Source: Streptosporangiaceae bacterium
GTDB lineage: Bacteria; Actinomycetota; Actinomycetes; Streptosporangiales; Streptosporangiaceae
NCBI GenBank assembly: GCA_019245115.1
Contig: JAFARZ010000081.1
Coordinates: 1-56,525 of the forward strand
Direction of reading: 5' to 3'
Length of the DNA: 56,525 bases
The notes under the pieces were generated by a model. That model did no database searches and was not told the origin of the DNA. It saw only the letters and a list, made by a program, of their open reading frames with translations. How positions within the stretch are numbered: position 1 is the first letter of the stretch; the number at the start of each line of letters is the position of its first letter. This document shows positions 1 to 8,371 of this stretch, piece by piece. A program made the position numbers and the translations under genes.

Positions 1-3000
1 GCAGGCCAGCAGCCGCCAGCGCCGCCCGGATCACCCGCTGCTGCGACGGACCGTTCGGCGCCGCCAGCCCGTTCGAGGCGCCATCAGAATTCACCGCCGA
101 CCCTCGCACCACCGCCAGCACCCGCCGGCCATTCCGCACCGCATCCGGCAGCCGCTCCAGCAGGAGCAACCCCACCCCCTCACTCCATCCGGTCCCATCA
201 GCTCCCGCCCCGAACGCCTTGCACCGCCCATCAGGCGCCAACCCCCGCTGCCGGGAAAACTCCACGAACATGCCGGGGGTCGCCATCACCGTCACCCCGC
301 CCGCCACCGCCAGCGAGCAATCTCCTGACCGCAGCGACTGGCACGCCAGGTGCAACGCCACCAGCGACGACGAACACGCCGTATCCACGCTCACCGCCGG
401 GCCCTCCAGCCCCAGCACATAAGAGATACGCCCAGACGCGACACTGGGCGTGTTACCGGTGAGCAGGTAACCCTCAAGGCCGCCGGCCTCGTGCATCCGG
501 GGGGCATAGTCCTGCGCGGTGGCGCCAATGAATACGCCGGTCTGGCTGCCCCGTAGCGACAGCGGGTCCATCCCGGCCCGCTCGAACACCTCCCATCCCA
601 CCTCCAGCAGCAGCCGCTGCTGCGGGTCCATCGCCAGCGCCTCCCGCGGCGAAATTCCGAACAGGCCGCTGTCGAAATCGGCGATCTGCCCAAGGAAACC
701 GCCGTACCGCGTGCTGGACACGCCGGATCTGGCCGGGTCCGGATCGAAGAGCGTCTCCAGGTCCCAGCCGCGGTCCGCGGGAAACTCGCCGATCACGTCC
801 ATGCCGGACTCGATGAGCCGCCAGAACTCCTCCGGCGAGGTGGCCGCACCGGGATACCGGCAGGCCATGCCCACGATCGCGATCGGCTCGTCGCTGCCGG
901 GCTTCGGACTCGCCGTGGGGACCCCCGCCGTGGGAACACGTGCCAATCCAGACGCGTCGCCGCAGAAGTAGCTGGCGAGACCGGCCGGTGTCGGGTAGTC
1001 GAACAGGAGCGTGTCCGGCAAGCTGGCCCCGGCCCACGCAGACAGCCGGGCGGTCAGCTCGACCAGGCTGTAGGAGTCGAATCCAAGGTCGGTAAACGCA
1101 CGCCCCGGATCGATGTCACCCGCCCCGTCGTGCCCGAGTACGGCCGCGATCTGGGCGCGCAGAACGTGGAGCACCGCCTGCTTGCGCGCCGCTTCCGGCT
1201 GGACGGCCAGCCGGCCCGAGCCACCGGACCGGGCCGCGGGTTCCGCTGGCGGCTCACCGGCCGCAGTCGCTGGCGGTTCGCCGACCGCAGTCGCCTGCGG
1301 CGCCGGTTCCGGCAGGACCGGGGCGGCTGCCGGATCAGCGGCGTGCGACTGCTCGATCCAGTAGCGGCGGCGCTGGAACGGGTAGGAGGGCAGCGAGATC
1401 CGGCGCCAGCCGACCTCCGCAAACAGGGACTCCCAGTCCACGTCGACGCCGCCGGCATGCAAGGCCGCCGCCGCGGTCAGCACCGACCTGGACTCGGGGT
1501 GGCCGGAACGTGGCAGCACCGCGACGATCACCGCCTCCGGCGGCATCCCGCATCGCCGCACCGCGCTAGCCAGCGCCGCACCCGGGCCGGTCTCCACGAA
1601 CGCGGTGACCCCGCGCGACGCCAGCGTGGCGACAGCGGCGGCGAACCTGACCGGCTCCCGGACCTGGCGGACCCAGTACTCGGGCTGGCACCATTGTTCG
1701 TCCGCCGGCTCACCCGTGCGGGTGGAGATCACCGGGATCCGCGGCGGCCGGAAGCTAAGACTGCCCGCCACCTGGCGGAACTCCTCGAGCATCGGATCCA
1801 TCAGCGCCGAGTGGAACGCATGGCTGACGCGCAGGCGGCTGGTCTTGCGCCCTAGTTCCGCCCATCGCCTCGCGGCCTTGAGCACGGCCGGTTCGGCGCC
1901 GGACAGCACCGTCGCGGCCGGCCCGTTGACCGCCGCGATGGTGACGCCGTCGTCCATCTCGGCCAGGGACGCCAGCACCTCCTGCTCGGATGCCGCGACC
2001 GCGACCATGGCACCGCCGACCGGAAGAGCCTGCATGAGCTGGCCGCGCGCCGCTACGAGGGCGCAGGCGTCGGCCAATGAGAGCACGCCAGCCACGTGCG
2101 CGGCAGCGAGTTCCCCGACCGAGTGGCCCACCATATAGTCCGGCCGGATTCCCCATTGCCGCAAGAGTGCGGCGACCGCCACTTCGACCGCGAACAACGC
2201 CGGCTGGGCGAACCCGGTCTGGTCGATCAGTTTCGCATCGTCGCCGAACACCACGTCCTTGACGCGTGCGGGGAGGTGCTTTTCCAGGCCCGCACACGTC
2301 TCATCGAAGGTGTCGGCGTAGGCGGAGAATGTGGCGTACAGTTCCCGTCCCATGCCGAGCCGCTGGCTGCCCTGGCCGGAAAACAGGAAGCCGGTCCGGT
2401 GATGCGCCGCGACTCCTCGCACCACGTTCGCAGCCTCATCGCCCGCCGCCACCGCGGACAGCCCGGCGCGCAGCGCAGCCCGATCCGCGCCGAGGATGAC
2501 GGCCCGGTGCTCGAAAGCCGACCGAGTGATGGCGAGGGAGCCGGCCACGTCAGCCGGGTCGAGTTCTGGCGGGTCGAGTTCTGGCGGGTCGAGTTCTGGC
2601 GGGTCAAGTCCTGGCTCCGTGCCGACCAGGGACAGCAGCCGGGCTGCCTGAGCACGCAGCGCGGCGTCGCTGCGCCCGGAGATCAGCCACGGCAGCGCGG
2701 CAGGCCTGGTCCGCCCCGGCGGCGCTGCGGCGCTGTATTGGGCTGGGCCTTCGGCCGCGGTGTCTGATCTGCCTGGGCCTTCGGCCGCGGCGGGGGCCGG
2801 CTGGCTCTCCGAGATGATCATGTGGCAGTTCGTCCCGCCCATGCCGAATGAGCTGACCCCCGCCACCAGCGGCTCATCCGGCCGGGGCCAGGGGCCGGTG
2901 CTTGCCTGAACCCGGAGGTTCAGTGCGGCCAGTGGAAGGGCAGGGTGCGGCCGCCGGAAGTTGAGGCTGGCGGCCAGTTGACGCTTCTGCACGCACAGGA

Positions 3001-4075
3001 CGGTCTTGATCAGGCCGGCGATACCGGCGGCGCCCTCCAGGTGGCCGATGTTCGTCTTGACCGAGCCGACCGCGACCGGATCCCCCGGGGAATGGTGGAC
3101 GCCGAGGGCGGCGCCGAGCGCGGCGGCCTCGATTGGATCGCCCGCCTTGGTGCCGGTACCGTGCAGCTCAACATATTGGACTTCAGCCGGCGACACGCCG
3201 GCCCGGGCGCAAGCAGCCTGGATGACCGCCCTCTGGCCCTGCTCACGCGGCATCGTGAGGGTATCCCCGCCACCGTCGTTGTTGGCGGCACTGCCGAGGA
3301 TCACAGCGTGGACCGTGTCGCCGCTGGCGATGGCGTCGCGGAGCAGTCGCAGGACGACGATTCCGCCGCCTTCGCCGCGCACGTAGCCGTTCGCCCGCTC
3401 GTCGAAGGTGAAGCAGCGGCTATCCGGCGACAGTGCCCCGAACAGTCTTCTGGCCTCGAAGGTTTCCGCGGCGAGGTTGAGCTGGACGCCCCCGGCCAGG
3501 GCCATGCTCGTCTCACCGCTCACCAGGCTCTGGACCGCGAGGTGTACGGCGACCAGCGCCGAGGACTGTCCGCAGTCCACCACCAGGCTTGGCCCGCCCA
3601 GTCCGAGGGTGTAGGACACGCGGTTGGCGATCAGGCTCCGGCTCAGCCCAGTCGTAGAGTACTCGGTGACCAGGCCAGCGGCTCGCTGAAGCCGTGCATA
3701 GTCATCAGCGGTGGCGCCGAGGAAGATCCCGGCCCCGCCGCCGCTCAGTCTCCCCGCCGGGATTCCAGCGTCTTCCAGCGCCTCCCAGCACAGCTCCAGC
3801 GTGAGGCGCTGCTGCGGATCCATGGCCACGGCCTCGCGGGGGGCGACGCCGAAGAAGGCGGCGTCGAACTCACCAGTGCCGTCTAGATAGCCGCCTGGCC
3901 ACGAGCGCAGCGCCGGGCGATCCGCGGGCGCCGCGGTGATCGCGTCCGTCCCTTCGCGCAGCAGCCGCCAGAAGGCAGCACAGTCCGGCGCGCCGGGGAA
4001 CCGGCACGCCATGCCGACAATGGCGATATGACGATCAAGAAAAGGTCCCGCTTCATTACGATCACAACCCGGCAA
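1..4075 (-). CDS. Type I modular polyketide synthase, loading module KSQ-AT-ACP plus start of module 1 (partial)
   Basis: The reading frame on the minus strand runs off the left edge, so only the N-terminal part is seen. Order of domains: a ketosynthase (about 4050-2790) starting IAIVGMACRFPG; an acyltransferase (about 2410-1390) with GQGSQ, GHSVGE and HAFH; an acyl carrier protein (about 1180-970) with LGFDSYS, whose Ser takes the phosphopantetheine; and a second ketosynthase (from about 890) with the normal DTACSSS cysteine. In the first ketosynthase the active-site stretch reads VDCGQSSA: Cys is replaced by Gln, the mark of KSQ loading domains that decarboxylate malonyl-ACP. The AT motif HAFH and the TGFAQPALF stretch are those of malonyl-CoA-specific domains. 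The starter is therefore inferred to be acetyl. I place the start at a TTG (4075) because a GGGAGGGG-type ribosome site sits seven bases before it; upstream ATG codons are out of frame. Confidence 0.93.
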   Translation of the reverse strand, partial: MPGCDRNEAGPFLDRHIAIVGMACRFPGAPDCAAFWRLLREGTDAITAAPADRPALRSWPGGYLDGTGEFDAAFFGVAPREAVAMDPQQRLTLELCWEALEDAGIPAGRLSGGGAGIFLGATADDYARLQRAAGLVTEYSTTGLSRSLIANRVSYTLGLGGPSLVVDCGQSSALVAVHLAVQSLVSGETSMALAGGVQLNLAAETFEARRLFGALSPDSRCFTFDERANGYVRGEGGGIVVLRLLRDAIASGDTVHAVILGSAANNDGGGDTLTMPREQGQRAVIQAACARAGVSPAEVQYVELHGTGTKAGDPIEAAALGAALGVHHSPGDPVAVGSVKTNIGHLEGAAGIAGLIKTVLCVQKRQLAASLNFRRPHPALPLAALNLRVQASTGPWPRPDEPLVAGVSSFGMGGTNCHMIISESQPAPAAAEGPGRSDTAAEGPAQYSAAAPPGRTRPAALPWLISGRSDAALRAQAARLLSLVGTEPGLDPPELDPPELDPPELDPADVAGSLAITRSAFEHRAVILGADRAALRAGLSAVAAGDEAANVVRGVAAHHRTGFLFSGQGSQRLGMGRELYATFSAYADTFDETCAGLEKHLPARVKDVVFGDDAKLIDQTGFAQPALFAVEVAVAALLRQWGIRPDYMVGHSVGELAAAHVAGVLSLADACALVAARGQLMQALPVGGAMVAVAASEQEVLASLAEMDDGVTIAAVNGPAATVLSGAEPAVLKAARRWAELGRKTSRLRVSHAFHSALMDPMLEEFRQVAGSLSFRPPRIPVISTRTGEPADEQWCQPEYWVRQVREPVRFAAAVATLASRGVTAFVETGPGAALASAVRRCGMPPEAVIVAVLPRSGHPESRSVLTAAAALHAGGVDVDWESLFAEVGWRRISLPSYPFQRRRYWIEQSHAADPAAAPVLPEPAPQATAVGEPPATAAGEPPAEPAARSGGSGRLAVQPEAARKQAVLHVLRAQIAAVLGHDGAGDIDPGRAFTDLGFDSYSLVELTARLSAWAGASLPDTLLFDYPTPAGLASYFCGDASGLARVPTAGVPTASPKPGSDEPIAIVGMACRYPGAATSPEEFWRLIESGMDVIGEFPADRGWDLETLFDPDPARSGVSSTRYGGFLGQIADFDSGLFGISPREALAMDPQQRLLLEVGWEVFERAGMDPLSLRGSQTGVFIGATAQDYAPRMHEAGGLEGYLLTGNTPSVASGRISYVLGLEGPAVSVDTACSSSLVALHLACQSLRSGDCSLAVAGGVTVMATPGMFVEFSRQRGLAPDGRCKAFGAGADGTGWSEGVGLLLLERLPDAVRNGRRVLAVVRGSAVNSDGASNGLAAPNGPSQQRVIRAALAAAGL
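2556..2615. repeat. 15-bp tandem repeat inside the PKS linker
   Basis: The unit GGGTCGAGTTCTGGC is repeated three times exactly, followed by a fourth copy with two changes. It lies between the KSQ and AT domains and, in the PKS frame, writes a repeated PPELD linker. As each unit is a whole number of codons, copy-number change would alter linker length without breaking the frame. Confidence 0.9.
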
Positions 4076-4163
4076 CCGCAAGCCCCTCCCACACCCATCC
4101 GGGAACCGCCCCTGGCACCCCGCGCAGAGGCTTCGCCGATCCTAAGCAGAACCGCGGCAGGCG

Positions 4164-4191
4164 GTCATGTCCCCCATTCAGGGGGCATGAC
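4164..4191. promoter_or_regulatory. Inverted repeat between the divergent PKS and P450 genes
   Basis: A GTCATG arm and a run of five C face five G and CATGAC across a five-base loop, with one unpaired T in the left arm. It sits in the roughly 250-base gap between the PKS start (4075) and the first P450 (4327), where divergent promoters are expected. It could be a regulator binding site or an RNA hairpin in a leader. No regulator gene is visible next to it. Confidence 0.5.
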
Positions 4192-4326
4192 GACACGCCG
4201 AAGCGTGGGGTAGTTGTGGACCGAGTTTGGTGCGGGCCGCGCGCATTGGCGCGACGGGCGCGCTTTGCCGACCCCTTCAATGGCAGTGCCCAGCCATTGA
4301 GCTGACAATGAACAGGCGAGGAGCCG

Positions 4327-5607
4327 ATGGCAATTGCCAGTCCTGCCGTCTCCGGAGAGCACCCACCGGTACTGGACGGCTTCGATCTCACCGATCACGC
4401 CAGGTTCGCCACCGGATTCCCGCACGACGTGTTCGCCCGGCTGCGGCGGGAGGCCCCCGTCCTGTGGCACCCACCAGGTCAGACCGCTGACCAGGAAGGC
4501 TTCTGGGTATTCAGCAGGTACTCCGACATCCGCACGGCTGCGGCCGATCCCACGTTCTCGTCGCAGGGCGGCGGCGGCCGCGCCGGCGGCGGAACTCACA
4601 TCGACGACCTGCAAACGGGGGTCCACGCGGGCGTTTTGCTCAACATGCTCGACGACCCAAGGCATGAGCTGATCAAGCACCTGGCACAACCGCCGGTGAC
4701 CCGGCCGACCGTGGAGCAGCGCATCCCTGAGATCCGCGAGCTGGCACGTGATCTGGTCACCAGGGCGCTGGCCAGCGGCACCTGCGACTTTCAGCCGGAT
4801 GTCTCGGCCCCGTATGCGATCAGCACGATCGCGCTCATCCTGGGAGCACCGCGGGAGGACTGGCCGGACCTGCTGACCTGGGCGCAGGCCGTAGCAGGCT
4901 TCGACGACCGGGAATCAGGCAAGGTCAACGACCAGGCGGCGGCCACCGCGTACGCGATCTATGAATACAGCCAGAAGCTGGTAGCCGCGAAGCAGGCCGC
5001 GGAGCCGGCCGCCGATCTCATGTCGGTGATGTCCCGCCAGGACATCCCTTCTGGTCACGGCGAGAGCCCGCTTTCTGAATATGAGCGGCATGCCTTCTTC
5101 TGCTTCCTCCTGCTGGCGGGCAGCGAGGCCCCGCGCAATGCGATGGCCGCGGGTATGCTCGCGCTGGCCCGGCATCCGGAGCAATGGCAGGCACTGTGCC
5201 AGGACCGCTCCCTGATCCCCACTGCTATCGAGGAAATGCTGCGCTGGTCCTCCCCCACCCCGTATAACAGGCGCACCACGACGAGAGACGTCGACTTCGC
5301 TGGTGCTCAGATAAAGGCTGGGCAAAAGGTGACGCTGTGGTGGGCGTCGGCGAACCGCGATGAGTCGGTCTTCAGCAATCCCGGCACCTTTGATATCCGG
5401 CGGTCACCCAACCCGCATCTCGCTTTCGGCGATGGAACGCACTTCTGCCTCGGCGACCAGCTCGGTCGGCTTGAGATCCGGCTGCTGCTGGAGGAGATGC
5501 TGGACCGGGTCGCGGAGATCAGGGTGGACGGGGACGTGACGTGGGCCCCGAGTAACAAGCACACCGTGACGCTGCACATGCCGGTGCAACTTGTACCGGC
5601 TGGATAA
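4327..5607 (+). CDS. Cytochrome P450, I-helix Thr missing
   Basis: A 426-aa P450 of bacterial soluble type. The heme-binding loop reads LAFGDGTHFCLG near residues 362-373, with the Cys as heme ligand, and EEMLRW carries the ExxR motif. The region around WWASANRDESVF and HLAFGDGTHFCLG resembles the CYP124/125/142 branch as remembered, so the family call is only tentative. In the I-helix the usual A-G-x-E-T-T reads AGSEAP: the acid is kept but the catalytic Thr is Ala. The same change occurs in EryF (CYP107A1), where a substrate hydroxyl helps proton delivery. ATG 4327 is preceded by a GGCGAGGAG ribosome site. It diverges from the PKS and is 33 bases from a second P450, so it probably tailors the polyketide. 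Confidence 0.93.
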   Translation: MAIASPAVSGEHPPVLDGFDLTDHARFATGFPHDVFARLRREAPVLWHPPGQTADQEGFWVFSRYSDIRTAAADPTFSSQGGGGRAGGGTHIDDLQTGVHAGVLLNMLDDPRHELIKHLAQPPVTRPTVEQRIPEIRELARDLVTRALASGTCDFQPDVSAPYAISTIALILGAPREDWPDLLTWAQAVAGFDDRESGKVNDQAAATAYAIYEYSQKLVAAKQAAEPAADLMSVMSRQDIPSGHGESPLSEYERHAFFCFLLLAGSEAPRNAMAAGMLALARHPEQWQALCQDRSLIPTAIEEMLRWSSPTPYNRRTTTRDVDFAGAQIKAGQKVTLWWASANRDESVFSNPGTFDIRRSPNPHLAFGDGTHFCLGDQLGRLEIRLLLEEMLDRVAEIRVDGDVTWAPSNKHTVTLHMPVQLVPAG

Positions 5608-5640
5608 TTAAGAATTAGCCTAGGACGAAGGCGGAAGACC

Positions 5641-6876
5641 GTGACTCAAGCCCCCATGCTGGACTCTGAGTTTCTTGCACAACTGCTGCCGTTCAATCCA
5701 TTTGATCCTGCTTTTATCGTTTCCCCGTACCCGGCGTACCGCAGGGTACGTGAGCAGGGCCGGCTAGTCCGGACACCCGCTGGGCTCTGGGTGGTCTCCG
5801 GCTACGAGCTTTGCGCCGCGGTGCTGCGCGACTCCCGATTCGGGTGGGGTGACGGGGCAGCGGTCGCCGACCACTTCAGCACCGCGCCCGACGGTTCCCT
5901 CGTGCGTCCCTTCATTTTTTCGGATCCGCCCGAGCACACAGCGATCCGGAGGCTGGTCAGCAAGGCGTTCGCGGCTCGGCGGATAGACCAGTTGCGGCCG
6001 ACGGCCCAACGGCTGGCGGCTGGCCTCATCGCGGCGGCGCGGGAGCAGGCCGACGATGCGCCAGTGGATTTGATGTCCGCGGTGGCGCATCCGCTGCCCG
6101 GCCAGTTGCTGAGGGAATTGCTGGGCGTGCCCGACGAGCATGAGGCCCGCTTCCGTGTGCTGACCGCCGATATCGCCCGTGGTCTGGACCCTAGCCTGTT
6201 CCTCACGCCAGACGAGATAGCCAAGCGGGACAGTGCCCGCGCCGAGCTGGGCGAGGTTTTCACCGCACTGGCCGAGCGGCGGCGCAGCGACCCAGGCGAT
6301 GACCTGATCAGTCAGCTCCTCGCGGTTGAGGACGAAGGGCACCGGCTGACCATGCACGAGCTGCAGGTAACCTGCACACTGCTGCTTGCTGCGGGGTACG
6401 CGACCACTCACGGTCTCATCGCCAACGGGATGCTCGCCCTGCTGCAGCGGCCCGCCCAGCGGGACTGGCTCCGCGCCAACCCGGACCGGGTGGAGGACGC
6501 GGTGGAAGAGATGCTGCGCTTCGACGCGCCGGTGCAGATGATCGCCCGGATGGCCCTCACCGAGGTAACGCTAGACGATCACGTGATCCAGCCGGGTGAG
6601 CAGGTGATGCTGCTTATCGGGGCGGCCAACCGTGACCCAGCGGTGTTCGAGGATCCCGATGAGCTGCTGCTGTCCCGAGAGAACCCGCGCAACCTCGGAT
6701 TCGGCCTGGGTATTCACTTCTGCCTGGGTGCTCCGCTGGCCCGGCTGACGGCGCAGGCCGCAGTGGCTGAACTGGCCGCACTGGACATCGAGCTGGCGAC
6801 AGGCACCCCTCCCCGGGTGCCCAACATCATCATGCGCAGCCTAGCCGAACTGCCGGTACGCATAGCGGGCAGGTGA
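5641..6876 (+). CDS. Cytochrome P450, I-helix acid missing
   Basis: A 411-aa P450 of the CYP107-like actinomycete type. The heme loop reads LGFGLGIHFCLG near residues 360-371, EEMLRF carries ExxR, and SDPPEHTAIRRLV is the conserved region before the C-helix. In the I-helix the usual A-G-x-E-T-T reads AGYATT: the Thr pair is kept, but the acid is Ala, the reverse of what its neighbour shows. The start is a GTG 33 bases after the first P450, with a GAAGGCGGAAG ribosome site, so the two are probably co-transcribed. A role in oxidising the neighbouring polyketide is inferred from position only. Confidence 0.93.
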   Translation: MTQAPMLDSEFLAQLLPFNPFDPAFIVSPYPAYRRVREQGRLVRTPAGLWVVSGYELCAAVLRDSRFGWGDGAAVADHFSTAPDGSLVRPFIFSDPPEHTAIRRLVSKAFAARRIDQLRPTAQRLAAGLIAAAREQADDAPVDLMSAVAHPLPGQLLRELLGVPDEHEARFRVLTADIARGLDPSLFLTPDEIAKRDSARAELGEVFTALAERRRSDPGDDLISQLLAVEDEGHRLTMHELQVTCTLLLAAGYATTHGLIANGMLALLQRPAQRDWLRANPDRVEDAVEEMLRFDAPVQMIARMALTEVTLDDHVIQPGEQVMLLIGAANRDPAVFEDPDELLLSRENPRNLGFGLGIHFCLGAPLARLTAQAAVAELAALDIELATGTPPRVPNIIMRSLAELPVRIAGR

Positions 6877-7024
6877 TACCACCGTCCGTTCGTAAGAAAG
6901 AGCCTGTGGGTGCCGACAATCGTGTCATAGTCGCTGACCTGGTGTCTTGAGCTGGCTGAAGACCAGCCAGGTTGACCGACTGGCTGCGCGGAGGCCACTT
7001 GCTCAGGCACTGTCAGTACCCGTG

Positions 7025-7222
7025 CCACTACGAATCGCCTGCCTAGCAGTGCTGCGCGTGTTCGGCTGGCTTGCCTTGCTCGCCCGCTCCGACCGCGCCA
7101 AGGACACCGAGATCATAACCTTGCGCCATCAGGTCGCTGTTCTCCAGCGCCAGGTCAAGAGCCCAAGACCATCCTGGGCCGACCGGGCGATCCTAGCCGC
7201 GCTGGCCCTGTGGGTGCCGAAA
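7025..7222 (+). pseudogene. Truncated integrase-type transposase, N-terminal fragment
   Basis: The frame reads LRHQVAVLQRQV and PSWADRAILAALA, the recognisable N-terminal section of actinobacterial rve-type (IS3/IS481-like) transposases. The homology stops at about 7222, well before any DDE catalytic core, and the frame then runs on into unrelated sequence to 7354. Inverted repeats are not evident. It is an IS remnant. Confidence 0.65.
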
Positions 7223-7401
7223 ATACCATCCGTGCCCCTGACCTGCACCGTTCGGAACCGGTGCGGAGAACAAGGCTCGGCTTGTTTACGGGGTTGGCTC
7301 AGTAACTTGAACGCGTTCGGGAACAGTGCCGGATCTTCATCGCATTGCCAGTGAAATCCCAGCTCAGAGTACAGAGCCGAGTTTGCGAGCCCCACAGGGT
7401 G

Positions 7402-7461
7402 TACGACCAGGTCAAGATCCGCGGCTACCGCGTGGAGCCGGGTGAAGTCGAAGCGGTCTTC
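7402..7461 (+). pseudogene. Scrap of an NRPS adenylation domain (A8 motif)
   Basis: About 20 codons read YDQVKIRGYRVEPGEVEAVF, which matches the A8 core motif of nonribosomal peptide synthetase adenylation domains almost perfectly. Nothing before or after it continues an A domain. A longer minus-strand frame across it is its antisense shadow. It shows that an NRPS gene was once here or was carried in next to the transposase fragment. Confidence 0.7.
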
Positions 7462-7470
7462 CTGCCTGCT

Positions 7471-8307
7471 ATTTCGGCGCCCGAAGGTTGCCGGGCAGAT
7501 CCGGATTATGCTGCTGGCATTCCTGGCAGGTGACCTGACGCCAATCTGATGAGAACCTGACGCCACCTGCGGGACGGCCGCAGTCGGTGCTGGGCCGGAA
7601 ACGTGACCGGCGGCCGTGGTGGACAGGCCGTCTGGCTTCTTGGCTGTCACCCTCAGCAGGTTACCGGGATGCTGTCGTTCCGGACGTGCATCCAGATCGG
7701 CGGTTGCCCTGACCGGCGCAGTGCTGGCACCAGACAGCCCTCGGCGTACCGTTCGCGTTCGTGGATCAGCCCGCAATCGAGGCGAATGAGGGCAGGCAGC
7801 TGGACCCTGCACGCATGCGCTCATCTGCCGTGTTCAGTCGTACGCGCATGCCGTACCCACGGAACGCAGATCGCGAAATCCTGGGCTAGCAGCACGCAGG
7901 CCGTGAGCCCGGAGGCTAGCCGCGCAAAGTCGACCGGCAGTGGCCGACGACAGAGCGACCGGCGTACCCGGAGCAGGATCGGATCCCGGGTGCCCTGGGC
8001 TCTGCTGCCGGACGGACGCGGTCGCTTCCCTGGAGCGCAACGCGCAAGGTGCCTCGCGTGCCCATGCTGGCGTGCACGCCAGATTGACCTTTGATAGACC
8101 TTTCATGGGCCGAGTCAGCCGTCCTCGGATGACTGATCGTCAGCCCGCAGTCGCCCTCGGCAGGAAACCAGTGCGGGCTAACACCCGCATTGGCGAACCC
8201 GACCACGACAGGATCGCTGACCGGCTGCCTGGTCACAGTTGTTGGAGGGAGGCAACCGGCTGAGCCCGTCGACTGTGCCGCCAGGCGCAAACCAGCACGC
8301 GAACACC
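7471..8307. other. Non-coding debris
   Basis: No frame here has recognisable protein content; the open frames on both strands look like chance high-GC frames. A short plus-strand stretch near 7735-7890 reads coherently (GVPFAFVDQPAIEANEG) and may be another gene scrap, but I cannot name it. Confidence 0.5.
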
Positions 8308-8348
8308 ACATGCTCACTACATGCTAATTAGCATGTCAGTTAGCATGT
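8308..8348. promoter_or_regulatory. Nested palindromic operator before the AlbA_2/HATPase gene
   Basis: A perfect 18-bp palindrome (8319-8336, centre CTAATTAG) is flanked by further copies of its half-site: ACATGCT at 8308-8314 and AGCATGT at 8342-8348. The four half-sites thus form two concentric inverted repeats ending 23 bases before the GTG start at 8372. This is typical of an operator for a dimeric or tetrameric regulator. The downstream protein ends in a winged-helix domain, so autoregulation is plausible. Confidence 0.65.
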
Positions 8349-8371
8349 GGCCGTGAGGGTCGGAGAGCGCA

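Noticed and set aside
7129..7824. Long minus-strand frame with a protein-like stretch (RLHAVAADLDLVVHP)
   Set aside because: It is the antisense reading of the NRPS A8 motif and of the transposase fragment on the plus strand.
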